Source: Stratiolaelaps scimitus
Lineage: Eukaryota; Arthropoda; Arachnida; Mesostigmata; Laelapidae
Direction of reading: 5' to 3'
Assembly (NCBI GenBank): GCA_019614645.1
Contig: JABWDB010000046.1
Span: forward strand, 2,060,001 to 2,124,000
Length of the DNA: 64,000 bases
Of this stretch, positions 61,817 through 64,000 are shown piece after piece. A model generated the notes under the pieces. The model was not told the origin of the DNA. It was given only the letters and a program-made list of their open reading frames with translations, and made no database searches. The position numbers and the translations under genes were made by a program. The number at the start of each line of letters is the position of its first letter. Within the stretch, counting starts at the first letter, position 1.

Positions 61817-62221
61817 GTGCTCTGCCAAGAACGCCATATATTGTTGACCCGATATTGCGAAAGAGAGCCAACAGCGTCAGTGAACATCGGCCACTGGATG
61901 ACTTCTTTTGTTTTTATTTATTGTGGAATTTGTCGAAAGTTACGGAATACCCCTGATGATGTCGTTGGACATTGCGATCTACTACAACAGCAACAACAGC
62001 AGCAACAACAACAACCTGAGCAGCAATCACAGCGACAAGTTCAGGACTGCAAGGTGCTGGCTGGAGTCGATTATTCTTTACACTTACACCCCGTTCTGTC
62101 CCGAAGTCTGGATCACATCGTCGTCGAGCCCCTGTATTATACATCGCTGAAATTCGGATCTACGATCAACGTGAATCATTGCGGACTTGGGCTCGTTTGG
62201 ATTTGTGTTCCCGTAACATGA
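61817..62221 (+). CDS. Open frame with a poly-Gln run, doubtful
   Basis: A 134-codon frame carries ten glutamines from a CAA/CAG tract at 61983-62015. This is followed by QQSQRQVQDCKVLAGVDYS and a non-repetitive tail of about 60 residues ending WICVPVT. A second frame of 80 codons reads the same tract as poly-Asn. No domain was recognised and (AC)n follows directly. It is possibly an exon, more likely chance. Confidence 0.12.
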   Translation: MLCQERHILLTRYCEREPTASVNIGHWMTSFVFIYCGICRKLRNTPDDVVGHCDLLQQQQQQQQQQPEQQSQRQVQDCKVLAGVDYSLHLHPVLSRSLDHIVVEPLYYTSLKFGSTINVNHCGLGLVWICVPVT

Positions 62222-62230
62222 GATCCAGAC

Positions 62231-62249
62231 ACACACACACACACACACA
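62231..62249. repeat. (AC)9 microsatellite
   Basis: Alternating A and C. Confidence 0.9.
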
Positions 62250-62517
62250 GACACCACCGAGACATACTATAATATATCTTCATTTATTCATTCGCCTCAG
62301 TTGCCCGACCAAGCTGTCATACCCCCACCAGTTGACTGTGGACAGTGGACGATCAATTCGATGGATGCGACGCGGCAGTTTAAGCCAACGGTGGTATTAA
62401 GCTCGACACAAACGAACTGACCGACCGACCGACCAACCAAACCCAGGGCGAGCCGGATCCCGATTCGTGATCGCTTCGTCTCGAGACGGACAAGCTACAT
62501 AGGGGCCAGGTAGATCA

Positions 62518-62539
62518 TATATATATATATATATATATA
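62518..62539. repeat. (TA)11 microsatellite
   Basis: Alternating A and T of 22 bp. Confidence 0.9.
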
Positions 62540-62627
62540 GGGGCTCGTGTTAAAACGACTACAAAACTAGAAATATCTGCCATGGGTCAGATCCTGTTCT
62601 GTTCGTTGGGTAAAATCTCTATCACGA

Positions 62628-62632
<5 letters not shown>

Positions 62633-62661
<29 letters not shown>
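62633..62661. repeat. (TA)n microsatellite
   Basis: Alternating T and A of 29 bp. Confidence 0.92.
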
Positions 62662-62666
<5 letters not shown>

Positions 62667-63200
62667 CATGCATATGATGGGGGGGGGTGTAGATTGTGAG
62701 CAACCGAGGGCCGTCTGATGGATGCCACAGGGGGTCAGCCTGGCATTCACCAAACGGATTTCACACAGGCCATCGTCATCACATGGTGGACGTCTCCACC
62801 AGAGACATTATGGAATTATACTTGTTATCAGCTATGCAATGCGTGAATTCAGCATTCGCAGCATGCGTCAAACGTCGGCGAATCTCAGGAACGCCATCGC
62901 ATGCTTTTCTAAGTCACATCACTGTGCTATGGGTCGCGACATCGGACATCTTGCTTCAGAGATGTTCCATATTGGATAAACTTGAGATTATTACTCCTGC
63001 TGTTTCTGGTCATCATGTGTTGTTGATGGTGTTGCTAGATTCGTGTCCACACACACACAAGTGAGGATGGAAATTCGGCGATAATTCCAATTTTGGCCAC
63101 TGATGGAGATTCTATAAAAAGTGATGGAAATCATATTATGCTATATCTCTACCTCTGTCGGGTTATTAGACGCATTATATCGAATATGGCTAGCGCCTTG

Positions 63201-63223
63201 ATATATATATATATATATATATA
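63201..63223. repeat. (TA)n microsatellite
   Basis: Alternating A and T of 23 bp. Confidence 0.9.
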
Positions 63224-63339
63224 GTACTATCTAGTGCGAAAACATAATTACGGCCCTCTGTCGCATCATCCGATTCGTTCATCATATTCCCCCGCAATCC
63301 GGCAGCAGTGTTTGTGCACGTCTGGACAGAAAAACGTCC

Positions 63340-64000
63340 GTGAAACGAGCCAAGCAGCTAGCCAGTCATTCTCATCCACACTGTGGCGCATACTGCTGCA
63401 CAGCCCATGGAAAAATATCGCCGTCTCAGCTAGTCGTATGTGTGTGTGGGGTGGTTACCGCACAAGAGCCCAAAGGAGGCGCGTGCTCCTCGCGGCCGAC
63501 GAGAACTTCACAACGAAGTTTCATATCGGTCGCACACGAACGGGAACAGGCGACTCGAACCAGCGGGGTCGGTTACAAGAGGCAGTCGCCAGGAGAGCGG
63601 CAGCCAAAGGCCGCTGTCAAGTTGCTGTTGTTGCTGTGCTTCGGCTGCTGTTGGTGCTTCGTAGCTACATGCCTGAGCCTCTGTGGGTCCGCCGAAGTCT
63701 CCCCGGACCGTCGCTTAGCCACGTCTTCCAGCTTCTGGCTGTTTGCGGCCTGCCGCAGATTCGCCAGCCGCACCGCTCTATTCTGGCGCTGTCCAGAATA
63801 GAGACTAGCACCAAATAGCCGCTAGCGTCCGACACGTCGCAGTGCCAAGAGACGCTGGCAGCAGGACTGCGCCCGTCCACACATCGAACCAAACGAACAG
63901 CACGCGTCTACGACGTCGACAACGCTCGACGAGTTGTTCGTGGTTGCGAGGCGTCGCCGCCGCTTGCTTTGCTATGGCCTACGGCGGCGCACTACGGCAG
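63340..64000 (+). other. GC-rich edge of window, possible 5' region of a gene to the right
   Basis: GC and CpG content visibly rise from about 63.4 kb to the edge. Two overlapping plus-strand frames exist (194 codons at 63234-63818, 153 codons at 63340-63801). The shorter contains a hydrophobic KLLLLLCFGCCWCFVATCL stretch. Its first codon is an in-frame alternative start, so there is no good ATG support. They compete for the same DNA and neither is recognisable. The region resembles the other GC-rich blocks proposed as promoter or first-exon sequence. Confidence 0.2.

Larger units (their letters stand above)
60001..63339. other. Unannotated sequence dense in TA tracts
   Basis: Six TA tracts fall between 60.8 and 63.2 kb, with (AAAC)n at 60496-60517 and (AC)n at 62231-62249. 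The frames crossing the TA tracts (IYIYIY) are artefacts. Confidence 0.55.

Noticed and set aside
1..64000. Prokaryotic or viral origin, CRISPR array, operon
   Set aside because: There is no dense coding, no regularly spaced identical repeats and no ribosome-binding sites ahead of frames. Microsatellites, a mariner and SINE-like elements indicate an animal genome.

Overview
The window reads as non-coding metazoan nuclear DNA. No open frame exceeds 264 codons. Stops are dense on both strands. No frame shows bacterial gene packing or ribosome-binding sites, and no rRNA, intact tRNA or CRISPR array is seen. About 26 (TA)n microsatellites are scattered through the 64 kb, with (CT/GA)n, (AAT)n and (CAG/CCG)n tracts. 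Together with a mariner relic and tRNA-derived SINE-like pieces, this suits an arthropod, perhaps a mite. That placement is inference; no gene here fixes the species.

Layout. 1-20.9 kb is intergenic or intronic sequence with microsatellites. It holds a GC-rich cluster of perfect palindromes at 14.34-14.42 kb, one of them built from back-to-back E2F-like motifs, and two long hairpins at 17.13-17.45 kb, one resembling a pre-miRNA. 20.9-22.6 kb has the longest minus-strand open frames, which are candidate exons of an unrecognised gene. 22.6-31 kb is again non-coding, with the first copy of a dispersed SINE-like repeat at 29.6 kb. 31.4-33.9 kb contains plus-strand segments of protein-like composition broken by stops and frame changes, probably a decayed gene or retroelement. 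34-40.7 kb is repeat-rich and non-coding, with an inverted repeat beside a tRNA-like fragment at 38.3-38.5 kb. 40.7-42.9 kb and 45.7-46.4 kb are CpG- and trinucleotide-rich and look like promoter or 5'-exon sequence. 49.1 kb holds the second SINE copy. 52.6-53.3 kb is a mariner-family transposon with perfect terminal inverted repeats but a frameshifted transposase that lacks its catalytic core. 56.1 and 59.9 kb hold two tRNA-like modules that share an A-box. The end of the window (63.4-64 kb) turns GC-rich again.

The securely supported items are the mariner relic, the two-copy SINE-like repeat, the tRNA-like internal promoters and the exact palindromes and hairpins. All host-gene calls are weak: introns are expected and no domain could be recognised, so they are marked as unrecognised candidates. 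No set of genes acting together is visible.
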